Shown here one piece after another: positions 24,082 through 33,800 of a stretch of DNA of 64,000 nt. Where the stretch lies: NCBI GenBank assembly GCA_036387415.1, contig DASVTU010000025.1, positions 1-64,000 on the forward strand. The letters are read 5' to 3'. The notes beneath the pieces were generated by a model. It ran no database searches. It worked only from the letters and a program-made list of their open reading frames with translations, and was not told the DNA's origin. This stretch comes from DASVTU01 sp036387415 (lineage in GTDB: Bacteria > Acidobacteriota > Blastocatellia > Pyrinomonadales > Pyrinomonadaceae). Within the stretch, counting starts at the first letter, position 1, and the number at the start of each line of letters is the position of its first letter. The position numbers were made by a program, and so were the translations under genes.

Positions 24082-24786
24082 TTAGTGTTCGATGACGACC
24101 TCGGTGCCGACGGGTATGGCATCGAATAGTTCTTTCATGTCGGTATTTTCCAGACCGACGCAGCCCGCTGTCCAATCACGCCCCGCGCCGTGGCCGTGGA
24201 TGTATATCTCGCCGCCCAGAGGAGTGTTCTGCGGCGGCGCAACTCTCCGGCGAATAGCCTTCACAATCCTGTCATGCTGTGCGCGCGTAATTAATCCGTC
24301 GCGCAGCCCGCGCGCCGCGTCTTCTTCATTCGGATAACTCAGGCCGAGCGAAAGATAAAAATTACTTTTGTCGTTGCGCGTAAAGACGTAGAAACGACCT
24401 TCCGGCGTCGCTCCGTCGCCCTGTCTCACTTTGTCATCGACCGGATTGAACCCAAGCGCGACGCGATAGGTCCGCACAACTTTGTCGCCTGCGTAGAGCA
24501 TCAATTGCCGCTTGCTTTTCAATACGACAATCCTCGGTTTGACGAGCGGCAACTTCAGAGGGGTCGTGTTTTGCGTCGGCTCGACGGGATGCGGCGTGAT
24601 AGGAATTTCGTCGGCGGTCGCCGTTTTCGTCGGCGGGTCGGCGTTTCCCGACGCTTGTGCTTTCGGATTGGCGGACAAATTCACCGCACTACGCGAAACG
24701 GCAACCAACGCAGCCACGACCAATAAAATCACAAGAAAGATTTTCATAGCTCTGTTGATAAGAATCATCCGTCGCTTCAATTTCAT
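24082..24786 (-). CDS. L,D-transpeptidase (YkuD domain)
   Basis: This 234-residue envelope enzyme has an N-terminal membrane anchor or signal segment (residues 15-35, MKIFLVILLVVAALVAVS). A short Thr/Pro-rich linker leads to a YkuD catalytic domain with the signature IHGHG ... DWTAGCVGL (H197/H199 region and nucleophile C209). Enzymes of this family make 3-3 crosslinks in peptidoglycan or attach proteins to it, in the periplasm. The segment RQGDGATPEGRFYV is also typical. The first Met is used, but starts at residues 7 or 14 would still give a complete signal segment. It runs convergently to the kinase and is preceded by a small membrane protein gene on the same strand. Confidence 0.92.
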   Translation of the reverse strand: MKLKRRMILINRAMKIFLVILLVVAALVAVSRSAVNLSANPKAQASGNADPPTKTATADEIPITPHPVEPTQNTTPLKLPLVKPRIVVLKSKRQLMLYAGDKVVRTYRVALGFNPVDDKVRQGDGATPEGRFYVFTRNDKSNFYLSLGLSYPNEEDAARGLRDGLITRAQHDRIVKAIRRRVAPPQNTPLGGEIYIHGHGAGRDWTAGCVGLENTDMKELFDAIPVGTEVVIEH

Positions 24787-24800
24787 CTACCGCGAACGTC

Positions 24801-25280
24801 TCAGGACGACGCGCGGCGGGGCGTCGCAGTATTCGTCGCACTGTTTGTAGACACGATGCGCGCTCTGAGTTGCCTCCACGAACGCAAGGCGAACCAATGC
24901 ACGCCGCCGACGAGCAACGCCGCGACGGGAGCCACAGTGAAGACGACGCTTGCGCTGGCATTCGTCCGCCACCATCCCGACGCGAGTTCTGCGGCGCACG
25001 CCGCCGCCGCGAACGCCCAGAACGGCAAATGTCCCTTCGTCGATGCCGACGCGCTCCGCGTACGCGTCTTCAGCAGCGCGTAGAGCGTCAGAAGCATGGT
25101 GTTGTAGGTGAGGAAGGCGATTAAGACGCGCGAGAATTTGCGATAGTTAGCGTCCGCCGCGAGGCCGGAGAGCGCGAAGACGACGATGAAGGCGAGCACG
25201 CCGAGGCTCGTAAATAAGTCGCGGCGCGCAATCGACGAAGATGCGGGATTCGTGCTCTCCAGTTGGTTGTGGTGCGGCAT
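24801..25280 (-). CDS. Small four-helix membrane protein
   Basis: The 159-residue product has probable transmembrane segments at about residues 24-43, 50-68, 84-100 and 110-130, with a short cytoplasmic start and a basic tail. No signature is recognised. A ribosome site AAAGGAC lies about ten bases before the ATG at 25280. It sits 14 bases upstream of the L,D-transpeptidase gene on the same strand, so both may be transcribed together. Function is unknown. Confidence 0.8.
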   Translation of the reverse strand: MPHHNQLESTNPASSSIARRDLFTSLGVLAFIVVFALSGLAADANYRKFSRVLIAFLTYNTMLLTLYALLKTRTRSASASTKGHLPFWAFAAAACAAELASGWWRTNASASVVFTVAPVAALLVGGVHWFALRSWRQLRARIVSTNSATNTATPRRASS

Positions 25281-26009
25281 GGCCTGGTGTCCTTTCTGAA
25301 ATTCGGCGGTTGTCTCTCTGCACGACCCGATGGAGTTGGTTCGGCAAACTGCTTAGACACCGCTTGTCGAAGAAAGTTCTTGACTTATCACTGGATTTAA
25401 CCTATTTTTCGCCCACTTCATTTCCAGGGTAGTTGATTTTGTCGGTGGATACAGCGGTCATTTTGAATGCCATCTTTTTCAAGACCCCGCGTTACTCACA
25501 AATTAGAGTTCGATAGTAGGTCGCAGCCTCGCTTCACTTTTCCTCGCATGATTTTCTCAAGCATTGACGGCACGGACGACGCGCGTTTCGCAAAGCTTTG
25601 GTTGGCTTTCGCCAGCGTGTGCGCCGACGGCTGAAATTTCGTCTTTCTCAAGGGTTAAAGTTTAAGAACGTGGATGATGTCGTTTTGCATCGCGGGTATT
25701 TGATTGCGTTTGTTGCAAGCACGCTGTTCGAGTTTCGTGCGCGCCTCTCTTTGTGACATGTGCCCCGTCCACTTCACTTCACAGTCAAAACCGTTCAAGG
25801 TGGCGACCGTCGCTCCGCGCGGTCGAGCATGAAGACAGTTCTTTCAGTAATCTTCCAGACAGTTTCGGGTAGTTCAAGGGGTCGGCGCGTTGGTCGCCGA
25901 AACAGAAATAATTCTCGCTCAAACGGATGGTTCGGATGCGTGGTAGCAGTCGGCGAGGTCGCCGCGTCTTCTGCGCCGTGAATTACAACTCTTTGATGGA
26001 GAGAGCGTC
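25281..26009. other. Gene-free region upstream of the contractile cluster
   Basis: About 730 bases separate the small membrane protein gene from the sheath gene, divergently oriented. I see no convincing coding sequence: a 73-codon frame at 25760-25981 has arginine-rich low-complexity content. It should hold the promoters of both directions. I cannot single out a strong sigma-70 pair. The sheath gene has its own ribosome site GGAGAGAG about 20 to 26 bases after the last AT-rich patch. Confidence 0.5.
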
Positions 26010-27947
26010 ATGGCAGAAATGATTATTCCGGGAACCTATATCTCTGTGCGTGCGGAGGGGCTAATCTCCGCCGGAAGGATTGCGACAGGCGTTGTCGGAA
26101 TCGTCGGCACGGCATCGAGCGGGCCTGTGGGAGTGCCCGTCACACTCGCGGGGTTTGCGGCAGGCCGCGAACTCTTTGGCATGCCCGACGACTACCAACA
26201 ACCCGAAGACGGCTCGAACCCGCTGAGCCTCGTACGGTCGCTCGGCCTGTTATACAACAACGGCGCGTCGTCCGTGATAGCCGTGCGCGTCGCGGGCGGG
26301 AGCGCCACGAGCGCCAATTACACTCTGCGCGCCCAGAACGGCGATGCGGTCGCCGTCCTGACCGCGAAGACGCCGGGCAGTTGGGCAAACGATATGCAGG
26401 TTTCCGTCGAGACGGCGGAGGACGATTGCCGCGTCCGCAGCGAGACGCAGAAACAGACGTTTGACCGCCTTCGCTACGGCAACATCCGCCCATCCGCCGA
26501 AAACCGCATACGCATTCAACGCGGCGTCACCAAACGCAATGAGACGTTGAAGATTGTCTACAAGTCGGTGGTCACGGAGCCGAACGTCGCCGTCACACCG
26601 CCGTCAACTTTTAAGCTCGCCAACCTACCCGTCGAAAACGTGCCCAACGTCAATCGCGTCCGCATCGTCAATGCTTCGGGCGGCGTCGAACGCGAGTATG
26701 CCGAGGGCAAGATTCTCTACACGGGCACGACAGCGCCGCAGAAGGGCGAGATTCGCGTCAATCGTCAGTCGGGCGAAATCACCTTCGAGGCGTCGGAAGT
26801 GCCGACGCCTGTGCAACACGTCGAGGCGACCTACGCTGTCGGCCACGCGGCTCCGAAGGCGGGCGAAGTGCTCGTCACTACTTGGGACGGCACGTTGCAG
26901 TTCGCCACTGGCGAAGCTCCGAAGAAGACCGACGGCGACACGCTCGTCGCCTCCTACGTAGTTGACCGCTCGGCCTGCGTCCGCGTGAGTCTGACGGAAG
27001 GTACCACGGTCGAGCGTTACACCGTGCCGGACGGCAATCTGCTTGCGAGCCTGGTCAATGAATCCTCCGCGCTCGCCACCGCCACGGCTGACGACGCACA
27101 CGGCGCGAGCCAACCCGCCACGGGCGACGCCTCCTACTTCGGCACGGGCAGCAACACGCCCGGCAACAACGGCGCGGACGCCGGACGCGACGAATACGCG
27201 GCGGGTCTCGAAGCCATCTCGAACATGATTGTGAACATCGTCGTCTTGGCGGGACAGGACGCGGCGACGGCGAGCGATGTGCTCGTCGCGCATCTCAAGC
27301 AGACCGAAGAGACGGATTACGAACGCATCGGCGTCATCGGCGCGAACGGCACGAAGGCGGCGGACTTCCTCGGACATTCAACGGCGGACGAACGCGTCGT
27401 GCTCGTCGCACCGGGCATCCGTTATCCAGACGGCGCGACGCTTCCGCCCGCGTACATGGCGGCGGCGGTGGCCGGAGTGATTTCGTCTCTGCCCGTGCAG
27501 GGAAGTTTGACCAACAAGACCGTCAACGTGCCGGGGCTGTCGGTCGCGCTCAATCGCGGCGAACAGGAACAGTTAATCCGTCGCAACGTCCTGACAGTGG
27601 TTAACAAGGAAGGCTTCCGTATCGTCAAAGGCGTGACGACGGCGGGCGAGGGGACGCCGTTTTCCAGTATCCCGACGCGCCGCATCGTCGATTACGCCAA
27701 GTACGGCGTGCGCTCAGCCGCCAATTCTTACATCGGCAGGCTCAACAACTCGCGCGTACGCGGGGCGTTGAAGGCGACGCTCGACGCTTTTCTGACGCGC
27801 ATGGTCGAAGACGAAGCACTTACGGCTTACCAGCTCGAAGTGACGGCGACGCGCGCACAGGAGATTGCCGGAGAGGTCAACGTCGTGATGACCTTGCAGC
27901 CGACCTTCAGCATCGAGTATGTCCGTGTCACCATGATTCTCAAGTAG
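26010..27947 (+). CDS. Contractile tail sheath protein
   Basis: The 645-residue protein is the contractile outer sheath of a phage-tail-like particle. Its N-terminus (MIIPGTYISVRAEGLIS, then GIVGTASSGPVGVPV) is characteristic of sheath proteins. So are the C-terminal half (PVQGSLTNKTVNVPGLSVAL) and end (RRIVDYAKYGVRSAANSYIG ... RVTMILK). An insertion of roughly 200 residues between about 140 and 360 is probably a surface domain. GGAGAG lies before the ATG. It is the first gene of a 25.7-kb same-strand cluster. The particle shortens by sheath contraction to drive the tube through a membrane. Identification is strong. Confidence 0.95.
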   Translation: MAEMIIPGTYISVRAEGLISAGRIATGVVGIVGTASSGPVGVPVTLAGFAAGRELFGMPDDYQQPEDGSNPLSLVRSLGLLYNNGASSVIAVRVAGGSATSANYTLRAQNGDAVAVLTAKTPGSWANDMQVSVETAEDDCRVRSETQKQTFDRLRYGNIRPSAENRIRIQRGVTKRNETLKIVYKSVVTEPNVAVTPPSTFKLANLPVENVPNVNRVRIVNASGGVEREYAEGKILYTGTTAPQKGEIRVNRQSGEITFEASEVPTPVQHVEATYAVGHAAPKAGEVLVTTWDGTLQFATGEAPKKTDGDTLVASYVVDRSACVRVSLTEGTTVERYTVPDGNLLASLVNESSALATATADDAHGASQPATGDASYFGTGSNTPGNNGADAGRDEYAAGLEAISNMIVNIVVLAGQDAATASDVLVAHLKQTEETDYERIGVIGANGTKAADFLGHSTADERVVLVAPGIRYPDGATLPPAYMAAAVAGVISSLPVQGSLTNKTVNVPGLSVALNRGEQEQLIRRNVLTVVNKEGFRIVKGVTTAGEGTPFSSIPTRRIVDYAKYGVRSAANSYIGRLNNSRVRGALKATLDAFLTRMVEDEALTAYQLEVTATRAQEIAGEVNVVMTLQPTFSIEYVRVTMILK

Positions 27948-27973
27948 TTGCACTGTAAAAGAGGAAACTGATT

Positions 27974-28474
27974 ATGCCCAACGATGTATTTCGCGCGGTT
28001 GATGCAGTGCTTGTGCTCGCCGTGGACGACAAGAACGCGCCGGAGGGTGCGGCGGCGGATACGATTGTGACCGAGTATGGACTGAGCAACGCCGTCGGGC
28101 GTCTGCGCGGCGTCACCATTCAGGTCGTCAGCGACGTGAAGCCGTTTTTCGAGATTGGCCGTCGTTACCCGACGCACTTACGCGCGGGCGTCATAGAGAC
28201 GGCGGGCACGATTGAACGCGCACATATCAACGGCGCGTTGCTGCGTCTCCTGCTCGGCGAGGGCGCGGTCAGCCCGCCGCCCAACGGCGCTTTCGCGCAG
28301 CCCTCCTTCAACATCATCGCCACGCTGCAAGACGCGGCGCGTCCCGACCAGTTGACCAAAATCATTGTTTTCGGAGCGAAGTTTACGAGTTGGAACTACC
28401 AGATTCCGGCGGATGATTTTGTCATGGAAGCCGTGACCTTTCAGGCTCTACGCGTCGCTTTTGAAGAGGCTTAG
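27974..28474 (+). CDS. Tail tube protein
   Basis: The 166-residue protein directly follows the sheath gene (26-base gap), with GAGGAAA before its ATG. Its size and position fit the tube subunit that stacks inside the sheath, and the beta-rich content agrees (GRLRGVTIQVVSDVKPFFEI; LTKIIVFGAKFTSWNYQIPA). It resembles myovirus-type tube proteins more than Hcp. No alternative role suggests itself. Only one tube gene is present here, unlike eCIS loci with two or three tube paralogues. Confidence 0.85.
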   Translation: MPNDVFRAVDAVLVLAVDDKNAPEGAAADTIVTEYGLSNAVGRLRGVTIQVVSDVKPFFEIGRRYPTHLRAGVIETAGTIERAHINGALLRLLLGEGAVSPPPNGAFAQPSFNIIATLQDAARPDQLTKIIVFGAKFTSWNYQIPADDFVMEAVTFQALRVAFEEA

Positions 28475-28594
28475 AGCACTTCGCTCGCGTGAGTCTCCGG
28501 CCAACGGATTGAGAACGGCGTCGTCTCCGTCGCCCTCGTCGCTCCTGCCGCCGACATCATCGCCGTGTAACGCTTCGTCAACACCCGTCGTTTT

Positions 28595-29143
28595 ATGAAC
28601 CCTAAACGTCAGGAATCTGCGACCGCCGCGCTGCTTTCCGCGCAAGACCTTCTTGCGGGCGGAAGCCTTGTGCACGACATCGCCATCCCCGAAGCGATTC
28701 TGCGTCCGCAGTCGGAGCCGCGAACGACGGAAGGCGAGCGCGAGGCCGCCGGAATAGTACGGCTCAGACCATTGAGCGTCGGCACACTGTCGTTGATTTC
28801 GCGTGCGGCGCGCGACGATGCCGCGCTCGTCCCGTTGCTGATGATTAAGGAAGCCGTGGTCGAGCCTGCGGTTTCTCTGGAACAGGCGCGGCAGATGCAC
28901 GTCGGGCTGGTTCATTTTCTGATGGAGCAAATCAATCTGATAAGCGGCTTGGGGCCGAATGGCGAATCCTACGAGGAAGCGTTGCAATCGCCACTCGGAA
29001 AAACTCATCTCCTGCTCGCCAGACACTTCGGCTGGACGCCCGAACAGGTGGCGCAACTGACGCCAGCACAAGTGATGGTCTACCTCGCCGGAATTGAAAA
29101 GTTTCTCGCCTTCGAGGAAGAAAGAGAGCGTCGGAAGCAATGA
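28595..29143 (+). CDS. Putative tail assembly chaperone
   Basis: The 182-residue, mainly helical protein lies between tube and tape measure, where tail assembly chaperones are normally encoded. It contains VRLRPLSVGTLSLISRAA and a C-terminal segment (FGWTPEQVAQLTPAQVMVYL) that recalls phage tail chaperone domains. Its last codons overlap the next start (ATGA), reminiscent of the overlapping chaperone pair in phages, although no slippery frameshift site is obvious. About 120 bases without a clear ribosome site precede it. Role inferred from position and weak resemblance. Confidence 0.6.
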   Translation: MNPKRQESATAALLSAQDLLAGGSLVHDIAIPEAILRPQSEPRTTEGEREAAGIVRLRPLSVGTLSLISRAARDDAALVPLLMIKEAVVEPAVSLEQARQMHVGLVHFLMEQINLISGLGPNGESYEEALQSPLGKTHLLLARHFGWTPEQVAQLTPAQVMVYLAGIEKFLAFEEERERRKQ

Positions 29144-30249
29144 CGGAGCGGCTGCTTGAGACAGGAAGACGAATCCTTGTGCAAAGTCGTCGGCTGCTTC
29201 AACTTCCGCCGCCGCCCGCGCTGCCGCCCGCCTACGCCGCGCTCCTACGCGACCCCGCCCTCTCGCTCGACAGCGCGTGTGGCGCGCTGCTTTCACCCAC
29301 TCAACGCGATGAAACTTCCGCAACAACAACACCCACGACCGAACAACACGCCGCACGCATGTCGCCGCAACCGTTTCCCACGCGCGACCAAACGACGACA
29401 GCCAATCCACCCGACGCGCGTGCGGCTTCGTGGCTTAGCACAAGCGAAATCACACGGCCTCCGTCCGCTCCCGCCGTGCTCGCAGATACAGCCCAAACGA
29501 CGCGAACAGCGAAAAGCCGTCTGCCTATCTCGCTCGTCAGCCGTACGCCGCAACCCGACAACCCGACTTCCGTCGCGACTCCGCCCGCGTCAAACCATGT
29601 AACGACCGATGCCGCTTCCGCGACGACACAAAAAGTTTCGACCCTACGGCGCGCGAATGCGGGCGAACTGTTGGACTGGTCAAGGGTCTTGCAGGCAAGT
29701 AGGTCACGCGAAGATTCGTCTGCTTCGTCGTTCGCGGCGGTCGCTCCCGAACGTCGCGTCGCGCCGACGGAGACGATGTTTCAATCAAGAGCCGTCTCAC
29801 GCGGGGAGACATCTCGCGGCGTGGAACTGAAACCAGTACGCGCGTCGTCCGACGTTATTACTGCGCCGTCGCCGCTGCTCAGGGAAGATGCGCGTCATGC
29901 GTCCGAGGAGGACGGGCATTCGTCGGGTGTTCAATTCACACCGCAACATTCGCGCCTCGCCGCTCTGCTCAACGCGAATCTCGCCACGCAAGACGAAGCG
30001 ACGCCGTCGATTTTTCCGTCGCAGACAAAAGCTATCGACGCGCCGCGTCGCACAGGAGATTCATTCGACGGATTCAAACGCCGCGAAGCCGACGCGACAG
30101 AGAATCACACTTCGGACAGCGCAACACGCGAGAACGCAGATGGTTCGCGGCGGCGAGATGAGGCGCGGCTCGTTGAAGCGGTGCTTGATGAGTTGTATGA
30201 GCGATTTGAACTTGAGTTTTTACGGGCTTACGGCACGTCGGGAGAGTAG
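29140..30249 (+). CDS. Low-complexity protein of the tail cluster
   Basis: The 369-residue protein starts inside the stop of the preceding gene, implying translational coupling. Most of it is Thr/Ser/Ala/Arg-rich and looks disordered. Only the first 55 residues (LETGRRILVQSRRLLQLP) and the last 30 (RLVEAVLDELYERFELEFL) seem structured. Position suggests the second chaperone product or a cargo-tethering factor. The C-terminal helix could bind the tape measure or sheath. No domain is recognised. Reading frame and codon choice are consistent with a real gene; function is open. Confidence 0.65.
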   Translation: MTERLLETGRRILVQSRRLLQLPPPPALPPAYAALLRDPALSLDSACGALLSPTQRDETSATTTPTTEQHAARMSPQPFPTRDQTTTANPPDARAASWLSTSEITRPPSAPAVLADTAQTTRTAKSRLPISLVSRTPQPDNPTSVATPPASNHVTTDAASATTQKVSTLRRANAGELLDWSRVLQASRSREDSSASSFAAVAPERRVAPTETMFQSRAVSRGETSRGVELKPVRASSDVITAPSPLLREDARHASEEDGHSSGVQFTPQHSRLAALLNANLATQDEATPSIFPSQTKAIDAPRRTGDSFDGFKRREADATENHTSDSATRENADGSRRRDEARLVEAVLDELYERFELEFLRAYGTSGE

Positions 30250-30252
30250 AAG

Positions 30253-30849
30253 ATGGCGGTCAGATTAGGAAGCATCGAGATTGACAAGCTGACCGAGGTT
30301 TCAGTGCGCGAGCGCGCGCGTCTCTCACATTATTCCATCCCCGGCCTCAAAGGTGATTTGGTGCAGACGTTCGGGCGGCCTTCGGTCGAAGTTGTGCTGA
30401 GCGGCATCTTCTTCGGCGCGGACGCGCTTGAGAAATTGGCCGAACTGCGTGCACTTCATCAGGAACATGAGCCGGTGGATTTTTTCGCTGACGCCATCGG
30501 CGAAGGCTATTTCACGCAGGTTCTCATCTCGCGTCTGGATTTGACGCAGCGCGCGGGCGAGCCGGAGCAGTTCAACTTCGTCTGTGAAGTTGTCGAGTAT
30601 GTCGAGCCGCCGGAGCCTGCCTTGACCGACTCACTGGGCGGCCTCGACACGGGGCTACTCGAAGAAGCGGGCGCATTCATGGACGACGTGCAGAACGCCT
30701 TCGAGCAGGTCGCGCAACTGGCCGAGATGATTGCCAACGCGCCGTCGTTTGCCAATCCGACAGAAGGCTTGCAGGAGATGCCCGTCGAGTACATCGAAGA
30801 GGTCGGCGGCACACTCGAAACTCTCAAGACCCTGCGCGACCTCTTTTAA
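30253..30849 (+). CDS. Tail completion protein related to Mu gp43 N-terminus
   Basis: The 198-residue protein begins with a beta-rich domain. SHYSIPGLKGDLVQTFGRPS, SGIFFGADALEKLAELRAL and FNFVCEVVEY match the general layout of the phage 'DNA circulation' N-terminal or P2 gpU-like proteins, which join tube, tape measure and baseplate. The final 90 residues are acidic and helical. GGGAGAG precedes its ATG; it starts four bases after the previous stop. In eCIS-like loci, this slot is held by a LysM-bearing baseplate protein. I see no LysM motif here. Confidence 0.65.
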   Translation: MAVRLGSIEIDKLTEVSVRERARLSHYSIPGLKGDLVQTFGRPSVEVVLSGIFFGADALEKLAELRALHQEHEPVDFFADAIGEGYFTQVLISRLDLTQRAGEPEQFNFVCEVVEYVEPPEPALTDSLGGLDTGLLEEAGAFMDDVQNAFEQVAQLAEMIANAPSFANPTEGLQEMPVEYIEEVGGTLETLKTLRDLF

Positions 30850-30867
30850 GCGAGGATACCGACGACA

Positions 30868-33800
30868 ATGCCAGAAGCCGCGAGCGCATCCTTTCCCATT
30901 CTCGGCAACCTCCCTTCGCCGACTGGCGCGGAGCAGACGAGCACCAGCGTCGAGTCGGGCGTCGGCGGACTGCTCTCAAGCCTCTCGTCCATGAATCCAT
31001 CCAACCCGGATTCGCCGCTTCGTTCCATCGCGTCTTCGCTCGATGAGGTCGGCAAGCGTCTCAACTTCGACCCCGAACCGCTCAGAAAGTTACAGCCTGA
31101 CGCGCTTCTCGTCATGCGAAACGCGATTCCATCCGACACGTTGGAGTTCGTTCATTCGATTGAGAAGGCTTACCGCGAAGCACAGGAGTTTTTGCAAAAC
31201 AGCGCGCTCGCACGCGAGATAAAGCCCGGCGCGACGCTGCAAGACGTTGCGCTGGCCGCGGTCAAAGACGTGCTGCGTGTCTTCGATGAGCAACAGCTTC
31301 AACTTCATCAAAATCTCATCGACCCCGAAATGCTCGCGGATTTTCAAGCCGCGCTTGCCGCCTACGAACAGTTTCGCACAGACTTCAACGCGCATCGCGC
31401 AGACTTCCTTCCCTTCATCACGCGACAGCTTTTCGGCGTCGCTCCCGATTTGCTGCGCGAGCCGTTGCAACATCTCGCGTCGGCGATGTCGGTGCTCAGC
31501 CCTCTCGACCCGCAGGCGATCGAAGCCCTGCTCAAATCGGCACAGCAAAACCTCGCGCAAACCTTCCGCGAACTGTCGGAACTCATCACGACCTTCAACC
31601 CTTCTGACGCGACGGCTTATGTCCAGATTAACGTCCGCCTCAACGCTCTCGAAACGGCGATTACAGGAATCCAAACTGCCGTCGCGCCGCTCTACGGGCA
31701 ACTGCAAACCGTCGTTGACTCGCACGCGTGGGACACCATTCTTCCCGAATACACGCGGCTCTTGAAGGCCATCACGATTGACACACCGCCCTCGATTGAC
31801 GAAGCGATTCACAGCCTCTCCGTCATCATCGAAGGGATTCAGGGACGACTCCAAACCTTCTTCGGCCCGCAGGAGATTGTGACGCGCATGGAGGCGCTCA
31901 GCCGCGAACTCTATCAACTCTTCGCCGATTCCGCCGTCGGTCAAGTGCGTCGCGTCCTGCGTGAATTTCTTGAAAAGATTCGTGATGCCATCGCGTCCGT
32001 TCCCACGGAAGAAGTGCAAAAAGCCATCGAAGAAATGCTCGGTCGCGTCAAGCAGGAGCTTGACGAACTCGGCATCGAGAAACTTGCTGAGACCATCGAA
32101 AAGGGATTCAAAGAGGCCGAAGATTTCATCACCGAACACATCAACGATGCGCTTAAAAACGACGTGACACAGGCGGTCGAAGGTCTGCTCGACAATCTCA
32201 AAAACCTCCCGCTCGAAACACTGTTCAGCCACATCACGACGGCGATGGATAGAGTGCAGGCTTTGTTAGACGAGTTGAATACCGCGCTCACGGAAGGCGT
32301 AGACGACGTGAAGGCTGTCTTGGCGAAACTCGAAGAGTTGAGTTTCAAGCCCGTCAGCGATGTGGTAGTCGGCGAGATTGACGATTTGAAGAAACGCGTG
32401 CAGGCCATCAACCCCAACGCTTTGTCCGACCCCGAAAAACTCGCCATCAAAGCCGCACTCGCGTTTCTCGAAGGCATCCACGTCGAAGATATTATCGAGC
32501 AGGAAGCGAAGAAAGGTTTCAACGAAGCGAAGGAAGCCGTCAAGCCGCTGCTCGACCAATTAGAAACGGTGCTTGACAATCTACGCGACCGCCTGGAGGC
32601 TTACAGGCCGGAGCGTTTCGTCGCCTCGCTCGTCGAACTGCTCGACAAGGCCGAAGATGTGGTTAGCAAACTCGACGCTAAAGCGATGCTCAAGCCGCTC
32701 TACGAACAAGTGGACGAGTTCGTCAAACAACTCGAAGCCGTCTCGCCGGGTTCGCTGCTCGACCCGTTGCAGCAGCCATATCAATCGGTGGTCGCCGCCG
32801 TCAATCAACTTAACCCTACACAGATTATCGCGCCGCTAAATCAGCTTTACGCCGAAGTCGATAAGTTGATTAGCTACGTCGATGTGACGCCGCTCTTTGA
32901 CGAACTCGACAAGCGACAGAAGGAACTATTCAAGAACGCGCGCACCGCTCTGCTCGCGGCGCTCAATCAGGTGACGCTGCCGGAACCGCTCAAGGAGTTT
33001 TACGACGGCGTGCGTCCCATTCTAGAAGCGATGACCGACGCGCTCTTTCAAGACCCCGACACGGCATTTCAAAATCTCAATTCCGAACTCAGCAAACGCC
33101 TACAGATAACGAGCCTTTTCAAGCCGCTCGACAAAGTTTTCGACGAGCTAATGCGAACCGTCGCCTCCGTGCCCGCAGACGATTTGGTGAGCGTCTTTGA
33201 GACGATTAGAAAGACGCTCGGCACCGGCATCGACGCGCTCGACCCGCGACTATTCATTGAAGCGTTTCGTCGCGGCCAAAGGCAGTTGGATGAGTTGTCG
33301 CCGCATCTACTTTTGGCGCTGCCGCTCAGTCTGCCGAGTTTGAAGATTGCGTTTCAGGCGCGCGTGACGGCAGCGCCGCCCGCACGCGCGGCTGACGTGG
33401 CGGCAGTCACATTGCGCTTCGATGCAGTGATTCATCTCACCGCCTTCGACGACCCGCAGAGTCCCATCATCAACCTGCAAGCCTCGCACAACGCGCTGGC
33501 GGGAGCCTTGCGTCGTCGCGTCAACGCTTTTGAAGTCTCTGAAGCTGAAGCGGCCTACGGGCGGATGCGTGAGCAACTCGTCAAAGTTCTGCCGGACTTC
33601 CTGCGTCGCACCGTCGAACTCACGCATGCGGAGGTCACGGCGGGTCTGGAATCGCTTCGACCGTCGCGCAAGGCGGGCGAGTTGCAAGCCATCCTCGACC
33701 GCTTCGAGCAACAACTCCGACCCATGCAGACGCAACTTCAAGAGGCCGGACAAAAATTCTTCCGCGCCATCCGCGACACGCTCGAACTTCTCAATCCGCT

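Noticed and set aside
24801..25083. Plus-strand frames opposite the small membrane protein
   Set aside because: The minus-strand product has clean transmembrane segments and a ribosome site; the opposite frames are His/Arg-rich.
25760..25981. 73-codon gene upstream of the sheath
   Set aside because: Arg/Ser-rich low-complexity product without a clear ribosome site or neighbour coupling.
29140..30249. Programmed frameshift producing a fused tail chaperone
   Set aside because: The reading frames overlap by an ATGA start-stop junction, and I see no slippery heptamer there.
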